A program made the translations under genes and the position numbers. Shown piece by piece: positions 1-8,387 of a DNA stretch of 52,898 nt (the first letter of the stretch is position 1; each line of letters opens with the position of its first letter). The stretch spans positions 1-52,898 of the IMG/VR virus record IMGVR_UViG_3300036832_000092. The stretch is one strand, 5' to 3'. The notes under the pieces were generated by a model. That model saw nothing but the letters and a program-made list of their open reading frames with translations. It was not told where the DNA came from and made no database searches. This DNA is from a virus.

Positions 1-278
1 TTGGTGCTGATATTGCTGAGCATCAGCAACGTGCACAGAATCTGCTTGACGTTGCAACGCCAAAGATTCTTGAGTATGAATTCTGGAATGGCTTGCTAGC
101 ACAACAGGCTGGCTATGAGAATTTGTACTTGAGGCAGAGTAGCGATGTTGATGTCTACACCGCCACATCTGTTGTTGAGGCCATCGCCATCTGTGAGTCA
201 TACCTTGCACAAATGACTTACGGCGGACGCGGGATGATCCACATCCCCGCATGGGTCTCGGCATATCTGCCGGCTGGT
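1..278. repeat. Terminal direct repeat, left copy
   Basis: Bases 1-278 match 52621-52898 at 276 of 278 positions. The differences are C128 versus T52748 and A167 versus C52787; both fall in third codon positions of the same gene and are synonymous. The contig therefore closes into a circle of about 52,620 bp. Two synonymous differences suggest an assembly overlap built from coexisting strains rather than a maintained terminal repeat. Confidence 0.95.
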
Positions 279-581
279 GGAATGCGACGTGAAGGCAATC
301 TGGTGTTGACGATTCGTGACACCATCATTGTCCCTGGTTCTGGGTACACTGATGGCCCTGTTGCACCTGGTAAGCCACCTGCGCCATCTGGGACTTTCTC
401 CATCTACGCCACAGGCATTACGGATGTGCGAGTTGGGTCAGTCGTCCCTTGGCCTGAAGGTGACATGTACCAAGCGGTCAACAGAGCTACAAACACAGCA
501 GAGACGCGAGCATACAGAATGGCATGCGCTTCATTCGATGGAGTGGCATTCGCTCGTGTTGACGCCACGATAACATTGTGA
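3..581 (+). CDS. Head structural protein after the major capsid gene (3' part; gene wraps the contig ends)
   Basis: This is the downstream part of the gene that starts at 52329; reading frame 3 continues it exactly across the repeat. The joined product is about 290 residues. It follows the major capsid gene and precedes the major tail protein candidate, with an 11-nt gap to the next start. The visible part has a small-residue and aromatic segment (YGGRGMIHIPAWV), then beta-rich sequence with GSGYTDG and a C-terminal helix followed by FDGVAFARVDATITL. I recognise the position and general look from actinophage head modules, but not the exact role; a second capsid subunit or a decoration protein would fit. 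Reading it as a separate gene from base 93 would be wrong. Confidence 0.7.
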   Translation, partial: GADIAEHQQRAQNLLDVATPKILEYEFWNGLLAQQAGYENLYLRQSSDVDVYTATSVVEAIAICESYLAQMTYGGRGMIHIPAWVSAYLPAGGMRREGNLVLTIRDTIIVPGSGYTDGPVAPGKPPAPSGTFSIYATGITDVRVGSVVPWPEGDMYQAVNRATNTAETRAYRMACASFDGVAFARVDATITL

Positions 582-591
582 GGAGGAACAG

Positions 592-1440
592 ATGACCAAT
601 CAGGCTGGTGCCTCGCTCCAATGCGTGGCGATCAGAGTTACTGCTCTGGATGCCGGTGGAGTGCCAGCGCCAGGTAATAACATGTACGTGTCTGATCAAT
701 TGGTCAAGATCGACTTCAACCCAGATATGGAAGCTGGTCAAGAGATCAGCAACCGTGGGGCGTCAGGTAACCTCTGTGTGGTCTACCGCACACCTGACCT
801 CATGAAGCGATTGACGATTGAGCTGGAACTGTGCGTGCCTGACCCTGAGCTGGAGGTTTTGCTCAGTGGCGGCAAGGTGTTCTATGACACGACTGATACA
901 ACTGATGTCGTGGGATTCAAGTATCCGCCATTGATGGTGGACCCCACGCCTAACGGAATCTCAGTCGAGGCATGGACACGATATGTTGTGGATGGCTATC
1001 AACCAACAGATCAGCCATTCATGTGGTGGACATTCCCACGGATGTATCTGCGCAAAGGCAACCGCACAATCGACGTCAACGCGATGGCGAATGTGTATGA
1101 TGGCTTTGCGGTTGAGAATCCATCATGGGATGATGGTCCATTGAACGACTGGGATCAGGACAGCGATGCCGTTGTTCAGGCCGTGTTCGCAGATACGGTT
1201 CCACAGGCAACCATCGGTATCCAGAAGGTGCCTGGTAGCGTCAGTGCTACAGGTGCAAACGCAGGAACGCCAGGCACATTCACGCCTAGCGGTGCGACAG
1301 CGCCAGCAGACCTTGCTGCGATGTCCTCTGTAGCGGCTGCACCGACGACTGCGTGGACCACAGGCCAGTACGTTGTGCTGGGTGACTCCAGCGATGCGTT
1401 CTGGGATGGATCGCAATGGCAAGTTGGTAGTGCCCCGTAA
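592..1440 (+). CDS. Probable major tail (tube) protein
   Basis: 282 residues, with AGGAGG just upstream. The N-terminal part has the pattern R-x-T-x-LD-x-GG-x-P (RVTALDAGGVPAPG), then a G-x-E-x-x-NxGASGxLC segment and a Cys-containing LELCVPDPEL stretch, which I associate with major tail proteins of actinophages. The last ~70 residues are Gly/Ala/Thr-rich and end in WTTGQYVVLGDSSDAFWDG, a small add-on module also seen in the fibre genes here. No other tail-tube candidate exists between the capsid and the tape measure. A head decoration protein is the main alternative. Confidence 0.55.
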   Translation: MTNQAGASLQCVAIRVTALDAGGVPAPGNNMYVSDQLVKIDFNPDMEAGQEISNRGASGNLCVVYRTPDLMKRLTIELELCVPDPELEVLLSGGKVFYDTTDTTDVVGFKYPPLMVDPTPNGISVEAWTRYVVDGYQPTDQPFMWWTFPRMYLRKGNRTIDVNAMANVYDGFAVENPSWDDGPLNDWDQDSDAVVQAVFADTVPQATIGIQKVPGSVSATGANAGTPGTFTPSGATAPADLAAMSSVAAAPTTAWTTGQYVVLGDSSDAFWDGSQWQVGSAP

Positions 1441-1464
1441 GCTAGCCAAGTAGGGTTGGTTGAA

Positions 1465-2316
1465 ATGACGTCACTTGTCCAGAGTCAAGACGGTTGGGTC
1501 ACCAAGGAGCAAGTTGTTGCGCGGCTAGGCGCAGAAGCTCCAAAGGATGCCTCTGGGCAAGTGACGCTCGATGATTCAATGCAGGCAGCGGTCGAATTGC
1601 TGTACTCATTGAGTGGGCGTCAATACCCAGGCACAGTGAGCGCTGTTGTTCGTCCGACTTCAAAGCCAGCACAAGTCACAGACATGATGTGGAATCGCAA
1701 TCTTTTGACTGCGGGATTTGGATATGCCTTTGGCTGGAATCCGTCATGGATGTGGGGACTTTGTGCGGGGTGTGGCTATGGCGCTGGGTGCTGTGGGCCC
1801 ACGTCAATTGGCCTTGGCCGTAGTCCAATAATTGGCATCAATGAGGTGATGATTGATGGTGAAGTCATTGACCCCAGTGAGTATCGCATTGACGATGGAA
1901 AGTGGTTGGTCAGGCAAGTATGCTGTGACGGTTGGCCAACATGTCAAGATATGTCATGTCCGCTTGGTGAGCCAAACACATTCGGTGTTGATTTCAAATT
2001 CGGGCAAAACCCACCGGTAGCAGGCCAAATAGCAGCAACAATCCTTGCGTCTGAATTCTACAAGGCCGCAACTCCTGGCCTGGCCTGCTCGCTCCCCACC
2101 CGCATTACCAGCATTACCAGGCAAGGCATTTCATTCGCGATCTTGGATCCACAGACATTCTTGACTGATGGATTGACCGGCAATTACCAAGTCGATTTAT
2201 TCATCAAGGCATACAATCCGAACAAGCAAATCCGCAGGCCGATGGTTTGGTCCCCTGATATCGCCAACATTGCTCGCAGAGATACAACACCAACTGTTCA
2301 ACCAACGGGGCAATGA
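1465..2316 (+). CDS. Head-to-tail adaptor (connector)
   Basis: 283 residues from ATG 1465; a TTG at 1456 is possible, but the AGGG ribosome site at 1452-1455 is better placed for the ATG. The N-terminal half carries AVELLYSLSGRQYPG, the usual helix motif of actinophage head-to-tail adaptors, followed by a Trp-rich segment and a Cys-rich insert (GLCAGCGYGAGCCGP). Then come VMIDGEVIDPSEYRIDDGKWLVR and more cysteines, typical of this family. It probably docks below the portal. The stop lies directly against the start of the next gene. Confidence 0.75.
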   Translation: MTSLVQSQDGWVTKEQVVARLGAEAPKDASGQVTLDDSMQAAVELLYSLSGRQYPGTVSAVVRPTSKPAQVTDMMWNRNLLTAGFGYAFGWNPSWMWGLCAGCGYGAGCCGPTSIGLGRSPIIGINEVMIDGEVIDPSEYRIDDGKWLVRQVCCDGWPTCQDMSCPLGEPNTFGVDFKFGQNPPVAGQIAATILASEFYKAATPGLACSLPTRITSITRQGISFAILDPQTFLTDGLTGNYQVDLFIKAYNPNKQIRRPMVWSPDIANIARRDTTPTVQPTGQ

Positions 2317-2817
2317 ATGATCTACGATCTGGCGACAAAGTTGCTTGGGCTGGTTGATGATCAGCTTACAGAGCTGGGAATTGCGACGCCTGAACGTCAG
2401 TACCTTGCGCCTGGCGCCAATGTGGTATTTGATTGTGAGCAATTGACCATCAGAATTGCTCGCATCATACCTGGCGTACAAGGCGCAGATACTCCATATC
2501 CAGTCGTGACGCATAGCAAGTTGCGTAAGACTGCTGAGCTGTTCGTGACGTTGGTCAGATGCGTGCCTAGCATGAATGATGATGGCTCACCGCCATCAGT
2601 TGCTGATTACACTGCCGCGGCTGAGGTTTCATTCAACGATGCGATGGCGTTGCGTATTGCGTTGGAAAACATCGAGCATCAGCATCTGCTTGTGCCACGG
2701 AATGTGTCTGTAACCGTTGGGCAATTGAATACCATGGGGCCATTGGGTGGGTTTGCCGCAGTTGAGATGATGTATAGCGTTGAGCTTGTCAGCAATCCAA
2801 CTGGGTGGGTGGGATGA
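2317..2817 (+). CDS. Head-tail joining or tail-terminator-like protein
   Basis: 166 residues, starting at the base after the previous stop. Mixed alpha/beta sequence; positions 60-80 (PYPVVTHSKLRKTAELFVTLVRC) and 110-125 look like the strands and helices of neck or tail-completion proteins. No catalytic motif is seen. Its place between the adaptor and the HK97 gp10-like gene supports a neck role. The exact function is inferred from synteny. Confidence 0.5.
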   Translation: MIYDLATKLLGLVDDQLTELGIATPERQYLAPGANVVFDCEQLTIRIARIIPGVQGADTPYPVVTHSKLRKTAELFVTLVRCVPSMNDDGSPPSVADYTAAAEVSFNDAMALRIALENIEHQHLLVPRNVSVTVGQLNTMGPLGGFAAVEMMYSVELVSNPTGWVG

Positions 2818-2818
2818 T

Positions 2819-3268
2819 ATGGCTTCATTCTCTGGCCGTATCAACAATGGCCCTGGTTACAAGATCATCTTGGATAGCAGGGCAATAGATGAAATGCTGC
2901 GTGGCCCCAATGGCTATGTGATGCGTGATCTGATTCGTCGTGCTGAGATGCTACAGACTTTGGCCAAGGAGCAATGCGGATTCGGCTCTGGTAATGATCC
3001 TCATGGACATTTGCGAGACAGCATCGTCAAGCGCATTGTGTCTGGCGGCTCGGGAACGCCATATGTGATGGTTGGTAGCGCGCACCCAATTGCGTTGATT
3101 CATCATGACGGTACTGCACCCCACGTAATTGTACCAAGGAATGCGACAGTGTTGGCATTCCCTTCCGATCGGTCGCCGAGTGGAATGGCGTTCGCAAAGA
3201 GAGTCAACCATCCAGGCACAAAGCCCAACAGGTATCTGACGGACAACCTGCCACGAGTCGCAAACTGA
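2819..3268 (+). CDS. HK97 gp10-like neck/tail completion protein
   Basis: 149 residues from ATG 2819, one base past the previous stop; an in-frame start at 2780 would overlap the preceding gene. It has the features of small gp10-like tail proteins: a helical N-terminal half (RDLIRRAEMLQTLAKEQ), a segment of the form HGHLRDSIVKRI, then VGSAHPIALIHHDGTAPHVIVP, the usual beta core around a His-rich turn. It probably completes the tail or joins it to the head. The next gene follows after 9 nt. Confidence 0.55.
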   Translation: MASFSGRINNGPGYKIILDSRAIDEMLRGPNGYVMRDLIRRAEMLQTLAKEQCGFGSGNDPHGHLRDSIVKRIVSGGSGTPYVMVGSAHPIALIHHDGTAPHVIVPRNATVLAFPSDRSPSGMAFAKRVNHPGTKPNRYLTDNLPRVAN

Positions 3269-3277
3269 GGATTGCCC

Positions 3278-3631
3278 ATGTCTACCAAGCAATTCAGAGC
3301 GCCACGCAACACAAGTCCGCCTCTGGACTTTGAGATCACGTATGAGCAGCTCATTGATGATGAATGGATTGAGCAAACGTCCAAATTCCAGGCTCGACCA
3401 AGATTGCCCGGACATCAATTGATGAAGATCACAACGGCAATGCAAGCTGGAGTTGCGGTTCAGTCAGCTGAAATGATCAGCATGTTACAGGGCGCAATCA
3501 CGCCTGCGTATCATGAGGAATTCATGAAACTCATCGATGATCCAGACATCGCAATTCCAATTGAAACGCTTGCCGACATTCTCATTTGGTTAGCTGAGGA
3601 ATACACTGGCCGCCCTACGCAACTGGCCTAA
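3278..3631 (+). CDS. Tail assembly chaperone, short form (gpG-like)
   Basis: 117 residues from ATG 3278, with GAGG 7 nt upstream; the TTG at 3272 is less likely. Small helical protein directly before the tape measure gene, the classic place of the gpG/gpGT chaperone pair. It ends LIWLAEEYTGRPTQLA just where an overlapping frame opens. The protein probably coats the tape measure during tail assembly and is absent from the finished virion. Confidence 0.7.
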   Translation: MSTKQFRAPRNTSPPLDFEITYEQLIDDEWIEQTSKFQARPRLPGHQLMKITTAMQAGVAVQSAEMISMLQGAITPAYHEEFMKLIDDPDIAIPIETLADILIWLAEEYTGRPTQLA

Positions 3632-3957
3632 CTCTGCTGAGTTGGGTCGAGGAGAATTGGTCTGATTTCAATGGCCGATTGATCAGGAATGGAGTTGATT
3701 GGGAAGAATTAGATGCGGCTGATCTTTGTGATGTTGTCTACACTATGATCATTGATGATATCATGGAGTATGGTGCAGCCAGAGTCGAGGCACGAGAGAT
3801 CATCGACAAACGTTTGAAGGATAACCTGATGCGCATGAATGCCAGGCAAGGCATAAAGCAAGAGCCTGAGCCATTCAAGCTTGATCCATCATTAGCAGCC
3901 AAGATGGGCATCAAACTTCAGACTCTAGCTCAGTCCCCGCAGGAGGTGAAGCCATGA
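3598..3957 (+). CDS. Tail assembly chaperone, frameshift extension (gpT part)
   Basis: Frame 1 is open from 3598 (after a stop at 3595-3597) to 3957 and overlaps the end of the short chaperone in frame 2. Read-through needs a -1 shift (or +2) between 3598 and 3631. The extension reads LLSWVEENWSDFNGRLIRNG and continues with acidic helices, which matches the second half of actinophage chaperone pairs. No ATG or well-placed alternative start with a ribosome site is evident, so frameshifting is preferred over separate initiation. No canonical slippery heptamer is obvious. Its stop overlaps the tape measure start (ATGA). Confidence 0.6.
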   Translation, partial: GIHWPPYATGLTLLSWVEENWSDFNGRLIRNGVDWEELDAADLCDVVYTMIIDDIMEYGAARVEAREIIDKRLKDNLMRMNARQGIKQEPEPFKLDPSLAAKMGIKLQTLAQSPQEVKP

Positions 3958-6524
3958 CAGTTATTGGTGAAGCCTACATCATGATCAAGGGTGTGTCTGA
4001 GGGCGATTCCGGTGTAAGCAAAATTGAAGGACAAATTTCTGGCGTTGGTGCATCTGCCGAGAAATCAAGTGGTCGTGCCAGGGCTGCATTCAAGTCAATG
4101 GGCACAGCGCTTGGCTCTGCGTTTGGTCCGGCATTCCAGCCGATTCAAGAAGTCATGGACAAGTTTGATGAGCTTGATATCCATGGAGGAAAGCTCAAGG
4201 ATAATGTCGGCAAATATGCATTAGGCATTGGTGCTGCAATGACTGGCGCCGGTACACTTTTGACGACTGTGTCTGATAAAGACAAAGTATCAATGGGACA
4301 ACTTGAGCAAGCGGTCAAGAATGCCGGTGGCGATTGGGAGAAGTACAAGGACAAGACTGAAGAGGTAGTCAAATCACAAGAGAAATATGGGCATACTGCC
4401 GTTGAGACATCTGGTGCTTTGAACGATCTTGTGACCAAAACGCACAATGTACATGATTCATATGAGAATATGCAGTTGGTTGCTGACGTTGCCGCTCAGA
4501 AGAATACCAGCTTGTCGTCTGCTGCATCTATTGTAGCCAAGGTGATGAATGGTAATACAAAGACGCTCAAGCAGTATGGCATCACGCAAGACGACATCAA
4601 CAAGAAGCTTGATACTGGCGCAATTCATACCAAGAATCTCCAGATGGCCCAGGCATTACAAGGAGTGGAAGCAAACAAGAATGCGTTGGCTGCGCTGAAG
4701 ACTCGTGATGCTCGTCTCAAGGAGATATTGGCAACAACTCAAGACAAAGGCCAGCAAGAATTATTGCGCAAGGAGATAGCCAAGGATTCAGATACACGTT
4801 CAAAGCTAACAGATGCGATGGGCAAGAACAAGGATAGGGCAAGTGCACTAAAGGCAGAACTCAAGCAATTGACTACTGGCCAAAAGGCAGGGGTGGCCGG
4901 TACTGAGTTGCTTGCGGAGAAGATGAAGGGCCAAGCAGCAATCGCTGCTGATACATTCTCTGGTAAGATGAAGGAAGTCAGAGCTAAGATTGAAGATTTT
5001 ATTGGTACCGTTGGGCAAAAGCTTGGACCAGCGCTCCAAATAGCCGGACCTGCCATGATGGGCTTTGGCGCTATTGTTGAATCTGGAATTGTAGGCAAGA
5101 TCGGCAATGGTATTGGCAAGATCAAAGAATTCATGAGCATGGAGAAGCTTGCTGGCGTTGCGACAAAGGTATGGACTGGTATTCAAGCAGCATTCAACAT
5201 AGTCATGGACGCCAACCCAATTGTGCTTGTGGGAGTAGCAATCACTGCCTTGGTTGGCGTTCTTGTTCTGGCATACCTCAAGTTCAAGCCATTCCATGAT
5301 TTGATCAACGCCATTGCTAGTGACATCAAGAAGTTCTTCATTGGCGCATTTGATGTTGTAATCAACGCATTCCATAGTTTCATCAACGCATTTGAAACAG
5401 TTTGGAAGTTTATACTTGACATCGTCAAGAAGTATTGGCCAATCATCCTTGCCGTGATATTGCCATTCGTTGGCATTCCAGTATTGATCATGCAAAACTG
5501 GAACAAGATCGTTAGCTTCTTTGAGAATCTGTGGGGCACGGTATCACAAATCTTCCAGAATGTCGTTGCGTGGTTTGGTCATTTACCATCAAGGATCATA
5601 ACTGCGCTGGGCAATATCGGCACAAAGGTTTGGTCTGCAATTCAAGCAGGCGTACAACACTTTGCTGATAAATTCATTGCGGTTGGCAAATCGCTCATTT
5701 CATACTTTGGCAAATTCGCCAGTCGCGTAATCAGCGGCATCGGCAATCTTGGTGCAAAAATATGGACCAATGTCTCGACAGGCCTGGGGAATTTGACCAA
5801 TGCCTTCACCAACTGGATTGGCAGAGCAGTTGATTGGTTTGGTACATTGCCAAACAAGGTCGTCAATGCAATTGGTAATATTGGCTCTGCTATCTGGAGT
5901 TCGGTTACATCAGGCTTGAATAACTTCATCAGTCACGTCACAAATTGGACTAGCAATATCGCCAACTATTTCGGCAACCTGCCGAGCAAAATCATTTCAG
6001 CTATTGGCAATCTAGGTTCCAAGATTTGGAATGGAGTCAGGGGTGGCCTTAGCACTATCAAGACTAATATTGTCAACGCATTCTCTGGCGCCGGATCATG
6101 GTTGCTTTCAGCTGGTAGTGATGTGGTCAGTGGCTTCATTCATGGCATCGAGAATATGTTTGGTAGCGTTGTGGATACTGCCAAGAGTTTGATCTCGCAC
6201 CTTGGACATTCTGTGCTGCATGCATTGGGTATCGGATCGCCATCAAAGGTGTATCATGAGATCGGCAAGAATGTCGCTGCTGGTCTCATTCAAGGTCTTG
6301 ATCATAGTCATGGCGATGTTGGAAATGCTGGTCGCCGACTGGTCAATGCTGTGATCCACAAGGATGGTGGCACAATTGGTGTGCCTATGCATGCGAATGC
6401 TGCGGGTGCTGGTGGCGGTCGGGTAATCAACTTGTTCCCCAATGCAATCATTGACTTTGGCAAGGAAAGCCCAGCGTCAATTGTCCAGCGCTTGCAGAGC
6501 GCAATTGTGGCGAGTAGGCTGTGA
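3954..6524 (+). CDS. Tape measure protein
   Basis: 856 residues, the second-longest gene product after the polymerase and primase class and typical of a siphovirus tape measure; at ~0.15 nm per residue it would specify a tail of about 130 nm. The N-terminal 360 residues are helical and Lys/Glu/Ala-rich. A hydrophobic stretch (about residues 405-445, ANPIVLVGVAITALVGVLVLAY) is a likely membrane segment, with another near 490-510. Residues ~540-720 hold at least four diverged repeats around AIGNLGSKIW. The C-terminal part has a GIGSPSKVYHEIG motif common in tape measures. It overlaps the chaperone stop by 4 nt. Confidence 0.92.
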   Translation: MTVIGEAYIMIKGVSEGDSGVSKIEGQISGVGASAEKSSGRARAAFKSMGTALGSAFGPAFQPIQEVMDKFDELDIHGGKLKDNVGKYALGIGAAMTGAGTLLTTVSDKDKVSMGQLEQAVKNAGGDWEKYKDKTEEVVKSQEKYGHTAVETSGALNDLVTKTHNVHDSYENMQLVADVAAQKNTSLSSAASIVAKVMNGNTKTLKQYGITQDDINKKLDTGAIHTKNLQMAQALQGVEANKNALAALKTRDARLKEILATTQDKGQQELLRKEIAKDSDTRSKLTDAMGKNKDRASALKAELKQLTTGQKAGVAGTELLAEKMKGQAAIAADTFSGKMKEVRAKIEDFIGTVGQKLGPALQIAGPAMMGFGAIVESGIVGKIGNGIGKIKEFMSMEKLAGVATKVWTGIQAAFNIVMDANPIVLVGVAITALVGVLVLAYLKFKPFHDLINAIASDIKKFFIGAFDVVINAFHSFINAFETVWKFILDIVKKYWPIILAVILPFVGIPVLIMQNWNKIVSFFENLWGTVSQIFQNVVAWFGHLPSRIITALGNIGTKVWSAIQAGVQHFADKFIAVGKSLISYFGKFASRVISGIGNLGAKIWTNVSTGLGNLTNAFTNWIGRAVDWFGTLPNKVVNAIGNIGSAIWSSVTSGLNNFISHVTNWTSNIANYFGNLPSKIISAIGNLGSKIWNGVRGGLSTIKTNIVNAFSGAGSWLLSAGSDVVSGFIHGIENMFGSVVDTAKSLISHLGHSVLHALGIGSPSKVYHEIGKNVAAGLIQGLDHSHGDVGNAGRRLVNAVIHKDGGTIGVPMHANAAGAGGGRVINLFPNAIIDFGKESPASIVQRLQSAIVASRL

Positions 6525-6525
6525 C

Positions 6526-7428
6526 ATGACAACTACAGCGAGACTTGTGGATGAGATCACTGGCGATGTAATTTGGCTTGAGCTAGATGATGGCGATCCA
6601 CAACACTGTGCTGGCTCTATCATCACTGGAATGATTGACTATGGCTTTGCTGGTCCACGTGTGTCGCAATTCGATATCCCAGATACAAATGGTACAACTG
6701 ATCTCACTGAGTACCATGGTGATAAGACAGTCACCTGGAATGGCTGGATTGTACCGACAGACTCGGACCCATTTCCCGCATTAGTGTGGGATCAAATTCG
6801 CAAATTGTGTGCGCCAAATCGTCGTCCATGGATGTTTGTCCAAGAGGATGGTTGGCCAGAAGAGCGTCGCATGGTAATGCGTTGCGACTCATTGACGTCG
6901 CCACTTGACAGGCAATACGGTCCTGTGATTGTTGCGGCTATTACGTGGAAAGTCCCAAGCGGTGTAATGGAGTCAAGTGACCTTCATCAGCAAGATAGCC
7001 TTATCAGTGGCGGAACGGGTGGAATGTGCATCACCAAAACTGGTTATTGTTTTGACAAATCCGGCTGTAGTAGTTTTGGCCCTGGCAGTTTTGGTGGCGC
7101 TAGCATTATCACTAATGCTGGTACTGTTGTTACATACCCTATCATTGTCTTCACCGGGCCAGCTAAGAATCCCAGAGTATATGACCCAGAGACCAACCTC
7201 GGCATCTATCTCAATACAACACTCAACCCCAATCAGCAAGTCGTCATTGATACCCTTCATCGTACCGTTCAAGAGATAGCTCAGCCAACGCCCATAAACA
7301 GGCTTGCTTGGTATGACTATACAAAGTCATCATGGTTGACACTTGAAGCTGGCGATAATGAGTTCACATACTTGTCTGATGACAAGCGCGGCATTTGTAC
7401 CTTCTATTGGCGAGATAGGTGGACCTGA
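6526..7428 (+). CDS. Distal tail-like minor tail protein
   Basis: 300 residues from ATG 6526, just after the tape measure stop; the longer in-frame reading from 6442 lies inside that gene. First gene after the tape measure, the usual place of the distal tail protein. It is beta-rich, with a WNGWIVPTD segment and a domain ending in RLAWYDYTKSSWLTLEAGDNEFTY, which resembles the C-terminal beta sandwich of Dit-type proteins. A Gly/Ser/Cys-rich linker lies around residues 155-200. Its stop overlaps the next start (TGATG). Confidence 0.6.
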   Translation: MTTTARLVDEITGDVIWLELDDGDPQHCAGSIITGMIDYGFAGPRVSQFDIPDTNGTTDLTEYHGDKTVTWNGWIVPTDSDPFPALVWDQIRKLCAPNRRPWMFVQEDGWPEERRMVMRCDSLTSPLDRQYGPVIVAAITWKVPSGVMESSDLHQQDSLISGGTGGMCITKTGYCFDKSGCSSFGPGSFGGASIITNAGTVVTYPIIVFTGPAKNPRVYDPETNLGIYLNTTLNPNQQVVIDTLHRTVQEIAQPTPINRLAWYDYTKSSWLTLEAGDNEFTYLSDDKRGICTFYWRDRWT

Positions 7429-8387
7429 TGTCAAGTCCAGTCATCGTTGAGGGCGACCTCACACCACTATACATGCAGCCTGGTACAGATGCTGCTGATC
7501 CGGCAACGATTTGCTATGGCGCGTCTGACTATCGACAGCTCATCGCTGCTGTATTCCAATCACCGGGTGTATTGGGTTCTGGTGATTGGCAAATTACCAG
7601 CAGCAATACGGCAGCTGTGAATATTGGTATTGGCTCTGCTGTTGTTGCTGGTACATCTGCTGCTGAACAACGCAGCTATTTGTGCCGCAATGCAGCAATC
7701 AAAGCAATACAGCCGCCTGGACCGCCAAACACCAACAACAGATATGACCTGATTTGCCTTACGGCGCATGATGGTCAAATCCTTGGCGACCATCTGTATG
7801 AATGGCAAATCCAATGTTTGAGCGGGGCCGAGGCTACTTCGCCCACCGTCCCCGCATTACCAAAAGATAGCATTGCTTTGGCTGCGATTCTTCGCAAGCC
7901 AGCAACAGCCAACATCGCCAGTGGTGATATCAGCGATTTGCGAGCATTCGCATTGCTACCAACACAACCGCAGAATCTGCGGTACTGGAAGGTTGAGGCA
8001 ACCAGCGCTGGTACATCTGTATCGGCAGCAGCGCCCAAGATCGACAACTTACCATTCCTCAAGTTGAATGTCACAGATGCGACCAAGATCTATCGCGTGA
8101 TGTTCATCGGCGCATTCTTTGTGGCTGCCAACGGATCTGCTGGTATTGCTGCGATCAAGGATGGTGGCGCAAATAACCCAGTACTAGCAAGCACGAGTAT
8201 TGCGACTGTCTATGGCCCAGGCACAACTGGCACAAACCAGACCAAGACAGTTTCACTCTTTGTAGACATGACGTTCAGCGTTGGTACACATACGCTTGGT
8301 CTTTGGACGAGCATCAATGGTGGCGGCAGTGGCCACTGTGATGGAGCGACGGCCTTCAAGAAGCAATTGGCTGTGTCATTGCTGTGA
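7428..8387 (+). CDS. Minor tail protein
   Basis: 319 residues from ATG 7428, overlapping the previous stop by one base. The N-terminal half (YGASDYRQLIAAVF, then NNRYDLICLTAHDG and SGDISDLRAFALLP) resembles tail baseplate-associated proteins that carry a conserved small domain followed by a receptor-facing region. The C-terminal 130 residues are Gly/Thr/Ala-rich and probably a beta sandwich. It is one of three coupled tail-tip genes. Exact role unknown. Confidence 0.55.
   Translation: MSSPVIVEGDLTPLYMQPGTDAADPATICYGASDYRQLIAAVFQSPGVLGSGDWQITSSNTAAVNIGIGSAVVAGTSAAEQRSYLCRNAAIKAIQPPGPPNTNNRYDLICLTAHDGQILGDHLYEWQIQCLSGAEATSPTVPALPKDSIALAAILRKPATANIASGDISDLRAFALLPTQPQNLRYWKVEATSAGTSVSAAAPKIDNLPFLKLNVTDATKIYRVMFIGAFFVAANGSAGIAAIKDGGANNPVLASTSIATVYGPGTTGTNQTKTVSLFVDMTFSVGTHTLGLWTSINGGGSGHCDGATAFKKQLAVSLL

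Noticed and set aside
93-581. Separate short capsid gene
   Set aside because: It is the 3' part of a gene that starts at 52329 across the contig ends.
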